A stretch of DNA of 64,000 bases from Filobasidium wieringae (Eukaryota; Basidiomycota; Tremellomycetes; Filobasidiales; Filobasidiaceae): contig BCIV01000001.1 of NCBI GenBank assembly GCA_001600055.1, forward strand, positions 1,171,774 to 1,235,773, in the 5' to 3' direction. The translations under genes were made by a program, and so were the position numbers. How positions within the stretch are numbered: position 1 is the stretch's first letter; every line of letters begins with the position of its first letter. The notes under the pieces are model-generated. The model searched no databases. It was not told the origin of the DNA and was given only the letters and a program-made list of their open reading frames with translations. Below are positions 11,401 to 21,742 of the stretch, in pieces.

Positions 11401-13370
11401 AACACGGATGGCTGTATAGGGTGCCGAAGGGGGAGGTCGATCGGAGACTTCATCAGGGTGTAACGTTTACGGCTCCTGCTATCGAAGGGAAAGAATCCAC
11501 AATATCTTCTAGTCCCGACGTTAGCCTTGCCGGAGACAAAGAGGCGATCTATTGTAAGTTGCCTCATCCCTCGGGGGAGGAGGCAAATGTTGGCAACCCG
11601 CTGTCAAAGAGTTTTATGCGTTACATCGAGAATGGTGATTTGGCGTCCGCTCCGTCCAGCTCTCTTAGCGAAGACGGAATCGCTCATGCCGCTGCAGACG
11701 CCGTCGATATGAACGCTCAATGCAGCTATTGGATGAGCGCGAGAGAGCGAATTCTTTCGCAGATGGCTGTCTACCAAGAGGTGCAAGGCGACTTTGGCAT
11801 CTCATCAGCGGACTCTCAAGACCAGCTAGGAATGATCCTGCCAAATGTGATCACGATGGGCACAGTCACGCGTCGCGCAGTTGAATCCACCTGGTTAACG
11901 GCCTCTAACGCAAAGAAAAACCGCGTGGGATCTGAAGTAAAAGCAATGATAAGGGCACCCCCTGGCTATGCTATTGTTGGTGCCGACGTGGACTCTGAAG
12001 AGTTATGGATCGCCTCGGTGATGGGAGATGCGCAGTTTGGGCTTCACGGCGCGTCCGCTATCGGTTGGATGACCTTAGAAGGAACCAAAGCTGCAGGAAC
12101 CGATCTTCACTCGAAGACCGCCAAAATTTTGAAGACAAAGAGAGACAATGCAAAGGTTTTCAACTATTCAAGAATCTATGGAGCCGGGGTCAAGCATGCT
12201 GTACAATTGCTTTTGCAGAACGACCCTAGCCTCGACACAAGAGCGGCTGAAGATCTGGCCCAAGCATTGTATAAATCTACCAAAGGGACAAAGACCTTTA
12301 CTATCAATCAGAAAGGGAAAAAGGCCAGAAAGCTTACTGGCCCCCGATACATATGGCATGGTGGATCTGAGAGCTACCTGTTCAACATCTTGGAAAGCAT
12401 CGCAAGCAGTTCCATGCCGCGAACACCTGCTCTAGGTTGCGGTGTCACAGATGCACTTCGCAAAAAGTATTTGAAGGACGACTCCAAAACTGGTTCGGGG
12501 GACTATCTACCTTCCCGGATCAATTGGGTCGTTCAGTCATCCGGAGTTGACTATTTGCACTTGCTCATTGTGTCTATGGATTTCTTAATTCGTAGATATG
12601 GGATCGAGGCGAGGTATATGATATCGGTACATGACGAGCTTCGTTACATGGTCAAAGAGAAGGACAAATACCGAGCGGCTATGGCATTGCAGATTGCAAA
12701 TTTCTGGACCAGGGCTCTCTTTGCATACAACTTGGGGATGGCCAATCTCCCTCAAGGTGTAGCGTTCTTTTCTCTAGTCGATATAGACCACATCTTTCGC
12801 AAAGAGGTCGATATGACATGTGTCACACCTTCCCAGCCAGTTCCTCTTTCTCCAGGGGAGTCGGTCGATATCGCACAGCTTCTGGCAATAACAGGCGGCT
12901 GTCTCGGACCCAGCAAAGACGATCAAGCACGTGGAGATTGGTCCGCAGGGCCAGAGCAGAGCCTGCCATTCCAAGTCGATCTGCAATCGCTACCGCATCT
13001 CCGGTATCTCAAGGCCCAGGCCTCTACCGAATCTATCGGTGCTCACGTATATCTGGCCTCTCAAAACGGGTTGTCGTCTTCTAGTCCAAGTCCCCAACCC
13101 AAAGGTTTGTCATCCGCTGGTTTAGATCATAACTTGGACCGAAGTATCGAACAGCAACAAATCGACGAGATCTTATTTGGGACCAAAGCGGGGCTTTCAG
13201 ATGTGCCACAGACAGAGAAGGAAATCACCAAGAGTTCAAAGAAAAGCCGAGGTCGCACCGATGTCAGCGGAACGGAAGTTTATAATCCCTTACCCGATCC
13301 GCTCCTACACCTACAAAATAATGCGGAGTCGGACGCTCATAATCAGGAACCCAAAGCCGCTACTGGCTGA
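8488..13370 (+). CDS. MIP1: Mitochondrial DNA polymerase gamma catalytic subunit
   Basis: This family A polymerase replicates and proofreads mitochondrial DNA. Three exons (8488-8773, 8826-9030, 9089-13370) close to 1590 residues. The first 45 residues are Arg-rich and hydroxylated with no acids, a matrix-targeting peptide. The exonuclease motifs are present: FDVE (around residue 310), GHNVGYDRARV and YCAEDVRITHAVL. Polymerase motifs A (VGADVDSEELWIASVMGD), B (NAKVFNYSRIYGAG) and C (SVHDELRY) are intact, so the enzyme should be active. It is clearly longer than yeast and human enzymes (about 1250 residues): there is a Glu/Val-rich insertion between exonuclease and polymerase domains and a C-terminal extension of more than 200 mostly polar residues after motif C. 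The stop is 177 bases from the convergent NSE4 stop. Confidence 0.95.
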
Positions 13371-13547
13371 GGCATATACCCACAAGCATTTGAAAGCGCG
13401 AAAACCGTTGTATAAGCACAGTTGTAAACACGAATACGAATGTATCTATGTAGTAAACCAATTTATGACACCAACGCTTTACACTACAATGAATGATAGG
13501 TAGATACAACGACAACAACTTGATGTGAACTGCTAAGGTGTTTGCGG

Positions 13548-15110
13548 CTAATACCAACCTTCACCTGCCGCTCGAGCGGCTTCTTCCTGTTCTGTACGAT
13601 CTGGTATGATACACTTTGTTATGTTGAATGTTGCAATGGCGTCCTGTCAATACAAGGGCATCAGCGTCTTCATTAGAATTATTCATTCTCCATTACCCAC
13701 ACGCCATGTATCCATATCAAACTCTAGCACCTCCTGCGTCTTAGCGGCCGATACAGGCGCTTCTTCTCCTGGTCCAGGCGTGCAATCGTCTATGCATCAG
13801 AGAGGAGTCAAAGCATAAACTTAGACATCATGAACAGCAGTGTATACTCACAAATCCTAGGGACGCCCTCTTCGTCGAAATCGATAGCCAGCTTACCCTC
13901 TCTTACCAAGAACGAAGTGTAAAAGAGGTTCTCCACACTCTGAGAAAAGCTGTTGGGATTAATGATCCACTCGTAGAAGTTGGTTCCTTTCGGGTTACCC
14001 TCAGCGTCAAGCGGTGCGTCTGGTGAACATTCGTGTGCCTCCAGTGCTCTCCAGATCTGGGCAGTTCCAACAAACTATCATCAGCCGTGCAAGTCTTTTG
14101 ATGGGTGAACGCAACGTACTACGCTGACGTTCTCCGTCGTCTCGTTCCTGCTTGCTCGCATTTGAGCGTTGTTCATCTCCACTGGTCTCACCTCCGCACC
14201 TAATGCAGCCTGTTTCGCTCGTTTCTTTAGTTCCCTTTTCTTGTGCTCAACAGCCATCATCCCATTCCTGTCCAATACAGCTCAGCCTAATCAGTGCAAG
14301 GCCCTGGCTTTAGACCGGTCAACCGAGAAACTCACATGCTTTCCATACCCATCACCGTTCTCGCTCGCTTTGCCGCCATCCATCCTATTCGTTCCCAATC
14401 CCCTAACTCCCCCTTTCGTATCTGACCAACCGCTTCATTATCCGCTTCTTCGTCTGTAGGCAGATGCAACCCTAACTTATGTCTCAAACTGTTGCAGAGT
14501 TATGGCCTCAGTACTCTCGGTTGGCTCGTGCCGGTTCATAACTTCGACATACGGATTCAAGAAATCGTTAATATCGAAAGTATTGGCTTCTGCTCTTGCT
14601 CGTTTACTGATTTTCCGGAACGTGTCTGTCATAATCCCCAAGTTGGCTGCATCGAGGACCAAGTTCTCCGTATTATCTCCTATAGAACGCGATGAGACGA
14701 AGTGAGCGAATCAGACACCATGGTCGCTGTTATCGACTACGTACCCGTTCCGAAAAGTTCGTCTTGTTTGTTATAATGTTCAGCCAGTCTTGCTGCAGTA
14801 ACGTTGCGGAAATCCTTGTTATCCTCTGATTGTAAAAATCGTTGTGGTCAATGACTACCGCTTCCACAAAGCACAATTAGGTATCACCTTCTAAGATTCT
14901 CTTCAATTCTCTCATCTCATGGCGTCTCTGTAATGTTGTTTCTACAGTCGTTCGCGGCCCGTTGATCACCTCCATCTCCCGCCTGTCGAATCAATCGCAG
15001 GTAATTTCAGCCATGATTATTGGCACTCTGACGTATAACTCGACTGCCTACCCTATCTGCGTGGAAAACTCTCTAGCTGGTTCATGATCATCTGTACTCC
15101 CGGATGCCAT
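13548..15110 (-). CDS. NSE4: Smc5-Smc6 complex kleisin subunit Nse4
   Basis: The product bridges the Smc5 and Smc6 heads in the DNA-repair complex. Start at 15110 (MASGSTDDHEPAREFSTQ) followed by the kleisin N-terminal helix: VINGPRTTVETTLQRRHEM, RELKRILEG, DFRNVTAARLAEHYNKQDEL and LVLDAANLGIMTDTFRKIS. The C-terminal winged-helix domain is diagnostic: NFYEWIINPNSFSQSVENLF, then TSFLVREGKLAIDFDEEGVP. The last exons encode EVLEFDMDTWR and DAIATFNITKCIIPDRTEQE, with stop TAG at 13548-13550. The gene is cut by about eight short introns. A separate 107-codon frame upstream (15053-15373, -) overlaps exon 1 and is not used in this model. Identification from the two kleisin ends is strong; some middle exon edges were not resolved. 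Confidence 0.85.
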
Positions 15111-15501
15111 GATGCTCCAATGAATACAGCGACTATTGTTGATAGACAGGGGACTTGATGGATGTAAGCTATTTCCTGATCACCAGAAGCTTCATGGATT
15201 CCTATAGCGGAGCAGTACAACCTACTTGGCGCAGCAAGCGTTAGGTTTGAGTAATGATGCTCATCCCAAGGTGGGCAAATATGGGAATATCCTATCGGTG
15301 AATTGCTAGTTCTGAAGTCGCTAATTACCACCTGACTGTCAACAACTTCAAGATTTGCTTCCGCGGTGTTCATTCGTCCATCCAGTCATTCATATTCATA
15401 TCGTAAATCGTCATTCTCATTCCAGACTGGTCTTATACATTCTGAGCGTTAAGGTTTCCATTTGATGAAAGCTACAGGCTGATCAGACATCAGCGAGCAG
15501 T
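15111..15501. other. Gap between the NSE4 start and the CipC-like stop
   Basis: Both flanking genes are on the - strand, so this 391-base stretch holds the 3' untranslated region of the CipC-like gene and the promoter of NSE4. I see no additional gene or clear motif. Confidence 0.4.
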
Positions 15502-16239
15502 TTAGTACTCGCCAGACTGGTCAATAGCCTGCTCGACCCTCTGCTTGGCCTCGTACTTGGCTGTTCACAAGCAGTTCTCAGTGATCTCGGACTTGACTAT
15601 TAGCATGATCTACCACTCACCCTTCTCGCGGTCGAAAGCATCGAGTCCCTTGGTCTCGAACAACTTGTCAACCTCGGCAGCAGCGAATCCTGCATGAGCA
15701 GATACAAGGAAGTGTTCAGCTCGTCTACATATACCTCAACCGGGGTGGATGGAGACATACCGGCAGCGATCTCCTTGGCCATCTTGTGGCTCTGGGGCTT
15801 TCCGTTCTGCTCCTGGTGCTGCTCGTACTTCCTCATGGCTTCGAAGGCAGCGGCTCCTCCCCTATGAATAATAGGATATCGATAAGCGGGCGTCCTTTAT
15901 GGGCAAGCTGATGAGTAAGAATACATACAAAAGCTCGTGGGAGAAGCTAGACTTGTGGTCCTCGTTGTCAGGGTCGACGTTGTAACTGATCAATCCGTAA
16001 AATATCTCAGATAATAGATTCTATCGAGCTTGATTTCCTTCCCGTACTCACACCTGGTCACGGCTACGGAGATGTACAGTGAGTGTGAGTTCAAGTTATC
16101 ACGACGCTCGTCAATCATGTCAGGACTCACCCAGAAGCATCGTTGTCGAAGAAGTCGAAAAGGCCTGATGGAGAGGACCGATAAAGTTCGATGGTAAGCT
16201 GATGGGTGTTGATATATAAGGTAAACACGGCCTACCCAT
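15502..16239 (-). CDS. CipC-like protein (DUF3759 family)
   Basis: Small fungal protein related to Aspergillus CipC, known as a stress- and antibiotic-responsive protein of unknown biochemical role. Seven exons close to 111 residues: 16236-16239, 16131-16164, 16052-16063, 15929-15985, 15761-15861, 15621-15689 and 15502-15560. Family landmarks are MGLFDFFDND at the start, DEDHKSSFSHELL-type region (here NEDHKSSFSHELL), GGAAAFEAMRKYEQHQEQNG, KPQSHKMAKEIAAGFAAAE and the C-terminus YEAKQRVEQAIDQSGEY. The first coding exon is only ATGG and the third is 12 nt, yet each intron has its own GT, branch site and AG. Soluble, no membrane segment or signal peptide. Length agrees with the family (about 110-130). 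Confidence 0.85.
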
Positions 16240-16755
16240 TTTTGTTTGTATTGTGAGAGTCTGTAGAAGTGTGGTTTGGATGGGATGTTCAAGGGGAGGA
16301 ATGGTAATCGAAAAGGACCGGGCAATAGAGGCTCGACTGATGAACCCTTATATACCTTGAATGCATCACTGCCAGCGAGCCACACAGCGCGGACACAACC
16401 CCCTCATCATCGTCACAAGCATCACAAGGTCATCGTGATGGGAAGGATGTTTCCATAAATAGCGTGATTCGTCATATTCGGGTGTTGCTATTTGGGGACC
16501 AAACAAAGGGCAAAGGGACCTTGCGGCGATCCGGCGTAGTCGAATGATATGGCCTGAATGGATGGGATCCGGAAGGTGATCATGTTGATCGTCGGATTCT
16601 CACGGTTCGACATCCCTCAATTGCTCATACGAACGTGTTCGATTATCGGAGGCTTGAGTATCTTGAATTAGATACAACCTGATACTACACGGGATTACAA
16701 GTATTACCTTCCGGCGTCATTAATCAAGTGAGCGAGTGATACCTAGCTATATAGT
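16240..16755. promoter_or_regulatory. Upstream region of the CipC-like gene
   Basis: This 516-base gap holds the promoter of the CipC-like gene and the 3' untranslated region of the EVE-domain gene. The part next to the CipC start is rich in direct pyrimidine and purine runs (for example around 16296-16330 and 16385-16430). I see no motif I can name with confidence. Confidence 0.35.
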
Positions 16756-18077
16756 TTAGGCTCGAACTCTTCCGCTCCTTCGCATCGGCATCTCAGATCG
16801 TTTCGCAGGTTTCTTTTTGCTTGTGACTGTAGCCGAAACCTCTGAGCTGTCTTCATCACTTAATGAACTTAGCTCGCTCTCTTCCTCTTCCTTCGTGTCT
16901 TTCGCTTTCGCTTTTCCCTTCCTTGACCCGCTGGATTTCGGTTCAACCGTTCCGCTACCCACTTGAACGGGAGAAGCAGGACCCGTTTCACTAATCCTAA
17001 CCTTCTTCTTTGCTTTCCTCGCGCTCTTCCTCACCCGTCCATCGATAGGGTTACCAGAATCGCTAACGGTTTCATCTGCCTTCCTCTTTAGAGAGCTCTT
17101 CGTCTTCCGGGGTTCTAAGTCGGCCCATCCTCCTTTTGACCCTAATAGGAGGATCGCTTCGTATGCTTCCGGAGTCACCGGTTGAACACCTATCGTCAAG
17201 CGAGTACGTGAGACACAGCTCAAGTGCGGTCGGAACAACTAATCTTACTTAGACGACCTCGGTTGACAAGAGCCATCCCACTGATTGCTTTGAACCCATC
17301 AGGACCAATGTAAGAGATACATTCCGGAAGCTCGGCAAGAGTCGCGAGTGTCTTGAGCAGCGATAGGGTGACTGGATTCTCGACGTGTGATTTGTACGTC
17401 ACATCGACCTATACGTTATGCGAAGATTAGAGTTGTCCGCTAGACAGAATCACAAGATATCTCGACTTGCCATGAACCAAGTCGGGTTGGATTCTCTAGA
17501 TGAAGCGTGAAAATATGGGTGTTTTCTGGTAGATAAATGGACGTCGATAAGTTGCCGTCTCTTCCTAGAACAAGTAACTCACGGATCCCAGGCGGTGTCT
17601 AATTGGCGAGAAATAACTCGAAGAATTCAGCGAGCAATTCTCGACCTGAGTCCCTGAGAGCACGTACAATCAGGATATCCTTCCTTGGAGATCTCAGCTA
17701 CCCCGTATATTCCTGGAACTTTACAATTTGAGTGATAAAAGAGGACCTATTCCTGACGAGAAAACGAAGTTCGTCAACCTCTGAAAAACGAGGCGATCAA
17801 GACCGCTTTGAAAGATATTCGTGCCTACCCTGTGACCTAGCTTCATTTTGCTTTTCATGATATTCTTGGCTTCATGATTTCGTACGCCATCCCACTGAGA
17901 GGTTCCCATATTACGGAGGTCATCGATGGAAAACTTTCAGAGAAGTTTTGATCAATTGGCATGATCTTCGTCAAAGGATGTCGAGATCTTTCACCGATGA
18001 CTGACTTTGACATCGATTCCTTTTTCCAGCCGACTGTCCGGCTCGGCTTTCATCAACCAATGGGTATAGCTCTCCAT
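16756..18077 (-). CDS. THYN1-type EVE-domain protein with charged C-terminal tail
   Basis: EVE domains read modified bases in nucleic acids; THYN1 homologues are nuclear. Seven exons (18006-18077, 17829-17933, 17668-17746, 17583-17598, 17471-17525, 17249-17408, 16756-17189) close exactly to 306 residues. The fold is complete: HWLMKAEPDSR, FSIDDL, SQWDGVRNHEAKN, VLFYHSNCKVPGIYGVAEIS, the microexon-encoded TAWDP, SSRESNPTWFMVDVTYKS and GRLSVQPVTPEAYEAILLLG. After about residue 200 comes a 100-residue tail of Lys/Arg and Glu/Ser clusters (RVRKSARKAKKKVR, KEEEESELSSLSDED), ending PMRRSGRVRA, which looks like a nuclear/chromatin tether. Intron 17409-17470 has a GC donor. Bacterial EVE proteins lack such a tail. 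Confidence 0.85.
17409..17470 (-). other. GC-AG intron in the EVE-domain gene
   Basis: On the - strand the exon ends TTCATG and the intron begins GCAAGT, ending CGTATAG. No GT donor nearby keeps the frame, while this one restores the family sequence PTWFM-VDVTYKS. The 62-nt length fits other introns here. Confidence 0.75.
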
Positions 18078-18652
18078 CTTGTAAAGTTTGATACTAATTG
18101 TGTGTTGCGGACGGTCGAAACCGAATGAACATCTCACCAGACGATTATAGTCGAGTTCATAGGTTCCTAGCTAGAAAGCCGTTCAACTATCGTAATATGA
18201 GGAACCGTGTAACAGCGTGAGAAAGCGAATTATCGTGAACCAGCCACGCGGATCTAAGCTTGTCAACAGCAGACAATTCGAACAGGGCAAGAGTCGAATC
18301 ATTAGCTGGCTATGCTCTTTTGAAACCTCTTCTTTAGCCCAATTAGCGAGGTCACTGATGATCAGAAGGCTGCTCTCGTTGCCCTAAGAAACGTTCCATT
18401 CATCCGGTTGTGATTCATTACTCTGATTACGCGGCGCGTTTGTTTCGCCTCAGCCACCACGCACGACCTTGCAAGACGATCACCCCGACATCAACAACAA
18501 CAACATCAATATCGGCCAACAAGCGGTAATCGGTAAATTCACTCGACATACATACTTTTTCCACTTGGAAATCCACAAGCTTCTATCTACCTTGATAGGT
18601 CGTAAACCTACCAGATTGAGCAGACACAGAGAGGGCGTTCTGGATCATAGAT
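18078..18652. promoter_or_regulatory. Divergent promoter of the EVE-domain gene and MCM1
   Basis: This is the longer of the intergenic regions next to MCM1. The part after about 18460 is CA-rich (repeated caacaa) and probably belongs to the MCM1 5' untranslated region. No conserved P-box-like element was recognised. Confidence 0.35.
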
Positions 18653-18765
18653 GTGAGTCAACCAACACAGCGTTTCGTCCTTAATTCTTATGGGACAACC
18701 TGACGGCAAGCCGCGTTCCATCACCAGAGACTTGATACTGACATCTCTTTCTGTGGCTGTCACAG
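18653..18765 (+). other. Probable 5'-UTR intron of MCM1
   Basis: A GTGAGT donor, a gatactgaca branch site and a ctgtcacag acceptor are in the right order and spacing 138 bases upstream of the MCM1 start. It would remove an upstream ATG at 18690. Inferred from splice signals only. Confidence 0.5.
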
Positions 18766-18903
18766 ATACGATCCACAAGCACCACCTCATAGACCGAGAA
18801 CTATCCCGCAAGTCTCTCGACCCGGAAACGCGTTCAGTCCGAATCACTACGTCCGCCATTATATCAGCCACCTCTTTCCCTCTACTCCTCTCCATTTTAC
18901 ACC

Positions 18904-21405
18904 ATGGCTCAATCGCCTGGTCCCATCTGTCTCTCATCCCCACAGGCATCCTCTCATAATTCTCACCACTCTCACTATGACCCTTATACTGCCATCGACT
19001 CTAACGACTACCTGAACGATTCACCGACTGCAGGTAGTCCCGGAGAGGTGTTCAGCCGGATGATGGATATGGAGAACCTGGATGACATGGGAGCGGAAAT
19101 GGGATTGAACATGGAGATGGCGTTAAGCAGCCCAGGGCTGGCATACGGGCACGCCGTACATCACCAGACGGCTGGCTCAAGTCGAACTGAAATGGGTTTA
19201 CATGAGATGACCGAAACTCCAACAAGAAATGGGATGCATCCAGACGATCGTCGACCTAGCTCTACCGCTTCACATATCGAAGAAGTACTGAATGGGCACT
19301 CAACAATCGAACAACCACCCGCGGACCTGATGGGAATCGACGTCAGTCATATGCCGACTCATGCGGAGATGCAAAGCCTACTAGGTAGTTCAGGATTCAG
19401 GATGGACAAGCAAGCATATGCCGCTGCTCTGCTACAACATCAAGCAAAGCAACAGTTGAGCAGGGGGAATTCCGGAGAGGACCGAGAAAGTTTGATGCAA
19501 TCGAATGGAGACGCAGAAGAACAGTCGGTAGAACCTGAAGTCGAGATGATCTCCCGTCCTCCTTCTGGGCCATCGACCAGATCCGTCTCGAACAAACGAA
19601 GACGAGTAACCACACGTCAGGGGGCTAGCGAATCGACTCCTGAGATGCCTCATGCTACTCCTAGTCTGCTTGTCAAGGAAGAACTGCCGACTACGCCGAA
19701 AATGACGAATGGTACTGTTCTGCCTCCTCCAACGCCTGGGAGAAATCTTCCTGGTCCTTCTAGCCCAGAAATAGCCAGCAAGGCATCTGTCCAGAGGAGC
19801 CTTGGGATCGGCTCAGTTGCGGGACCTGGAGGTATGAAAACGCCTAGAAAGGGCACGATGGCGGGAAGGAAGAGGATAAGGGATGGTGAGTCTTACTCGT
19901 CGGCGTTTCAATGATCAGCTAGCGGCAAGCTGATAGATTGATTTATAATAGACCAAGAAGGCTCCGCTTCGGGGCCATCTGCTTCAGATACTGACACGCC
20001 CCAAGCGGGCCCAGGTCCATCCACGATCTCTGCTGCGCCCGCAGTACGCAAGGGAGGCATGATATTCAAGAACGCTTTTGGAGCTAGCGATGTCGAGGAC
20101 GATGGCGATGAAGAGCTCGAAGGCCTGGAAGGCGAAGATGGAGAAGACGGAGCCACTTCCCGATCAGTCAGCAAGGGGAAAAGAAAAGTACCAAGTAACG
20201 GAGTGGGTCTCAACCCGACTGACGGTCAGCCCGGCGGGTTCGAATTGGTGGATAAGGATGGCGATTCCATGAGAAGAAAAATCCGAATAGAATACATTAC
20301 GGACAAGAGTAGGCGGCATATCACATTCAGCAAACGAAAGGCAGGAATCATGAAAAAGGTAAGCAAGATACCGTCTCGTGTTGCATGGGATTCCGGACTG
20401 ACCTTGATTGAGTTCAGGCATATGAATTGTCGACTTTGACAGGAACTCAGGTTTTATTGCTCGTTGTCAGCGAGACAGGTCTCGTCTACACTTTCACCAC
20501 AGCTAAGTTACAGCCATTAGTAACGAAGCCAGAGGGTAAAAACTTGATCCAGGTAAATGGTTTCCCTACATTCAAGGTAGATTTGCACATGCTCACACTT
20601 TTTACCACAGTCCTGCCTGAACGCTCCCGATAATCGTGAGGCTGATGCTGAAACTGGTGAGGCGTCTGCGCCCGCCCCAAGCAGCAAGAAGGAACGCGGG
20701 CTGGCCATCAGACCACTTAAGTTGAACGCGGAAGAAACCGGCAAACTGGCCGCTTCCGCGGCCTCAGCCATTCCTGTTCCACCTATTCCAGATGACAACA
20801 CACCTCGTCCTCGGAAAAGGCTGCCTAGCGGGAAGAATAGACGACCAAGCAAGAAGGAACAGCAGGCATTGCAAGACGCTCAACCAGATAACGTGGGCAA
20901 TCCACTCAGCGAGGGCAACCATCCTACTAGCGAAAGCGACACTCAGGCCGTTGAGGTGACTGATCAGGGCCACCGGATACATCCTTCCTCTGCATCCAAT
21001 GCCAGTCACGACCTCCAGACAGTACAACAGCAGTCAAGGCACGAACCACAGCCAATTCAGCATCAGCCTCATCATATTCAGACGCATCATCAACCGAACG
21101 GTCACATGATGGGAGGTGCTATGCCTGCAGGCTATCCACCGCATAACATGCATCCATCCATACCGCCTGAGTATCATATGTCGCCAACACGGGCATCGAT
21201 AAACCACCAGGCGGGATATTATCATAACCATGCACCCATGATGGCTCTGCAACCCAATTTCTCATATCCCACTCCGCCTACACATGCTCCGCCACAATAC
21301 CTTTCTGGGGTTCATCCGAGCATGACGCAAGCGCAAGGGTTTGACCCCAATCATTTCGGTGACGCGAATCCGTTCGTAACACATCAGCATGGGATGGCGA
21401 TGTGA
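18904..21405 (+). CDS. MCM1: SRF-type MADS-box transcription factor Mcm1
   Basis: Nuclear MADS-box factor that controls cell-type, mating and cell-cycle genes together with partner factors. Four exons (18904-19885, 19952-20358, 20418-20552, 20611-21405) close to 772 residues. The MADS box starts at RRKIRIEYITDKSRRHITFS and continues KRKAGIMKKAYELSTLTGTQ; the dimer strand LLLVVSETGLVYTF follows. It lies near residues 435-500, not at the N-terminus as in yeast Mcm1. The preceding 430 residues are Ser/Pro/Gly-rich with a basic cluster (NKRRRVTTRQ) and a strongly acidic run (DVEDDGDEELEGLEGEDGED) immediately before the box, as in yeast and human SRF-type proteins. The C-terminal 230 residues are Gln/His/Pro/Met-rich, typical of an activation domain. 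Confidence 0.93.
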
Positions 21406-21742
21406 CAGCCCATCGAAATGCCGACCTGAATCACAACCTATTTTTGCTTTCGCTCTCGCCTTTGAGCTGTTTTACCATTATCAGTGTAGCTCCTAGGTAT
21501 TCTCGCTGTATTTTAACGTTTTTATGCATGCCTGCCAACTGACAATCGATATATGTGGTTTTCAACTCTGTTGCAAAATGTCGCAATTCCGAGCCTTTTT
21601 CGCGCAACTCCGTATAATTTCGCTTCGCGCACGCTCCAGATGCTCTGGATTGTCTGTCAACATTTTGTCGCTCTCATACACTTGATCAAGATTCCGGGTT
21701 GAGGAGACTGGACATCAAATAACAAAATAATAAATCTAAGCC
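21406..21742. other. Gap between MCM1 stop and MTAP start
   Basis: This 337-base stretch holds the MCM1 3' untranslated region and the promoter of the next + strand gene. It is pyrimidine-rich on the + strand around 21435-21620. No further feature is supported. Confidence 0.35.

Noticed and set aside
15053..15373. A 107-codon open frame on the - strand overlapping NSE4 exon 1
   Set aside because: It shares bases with NSE4 exon 1 in another frame. The NSE4 frame gives the known kleisin N-terminus. It might be an upstream frame in the leader but has no other support.
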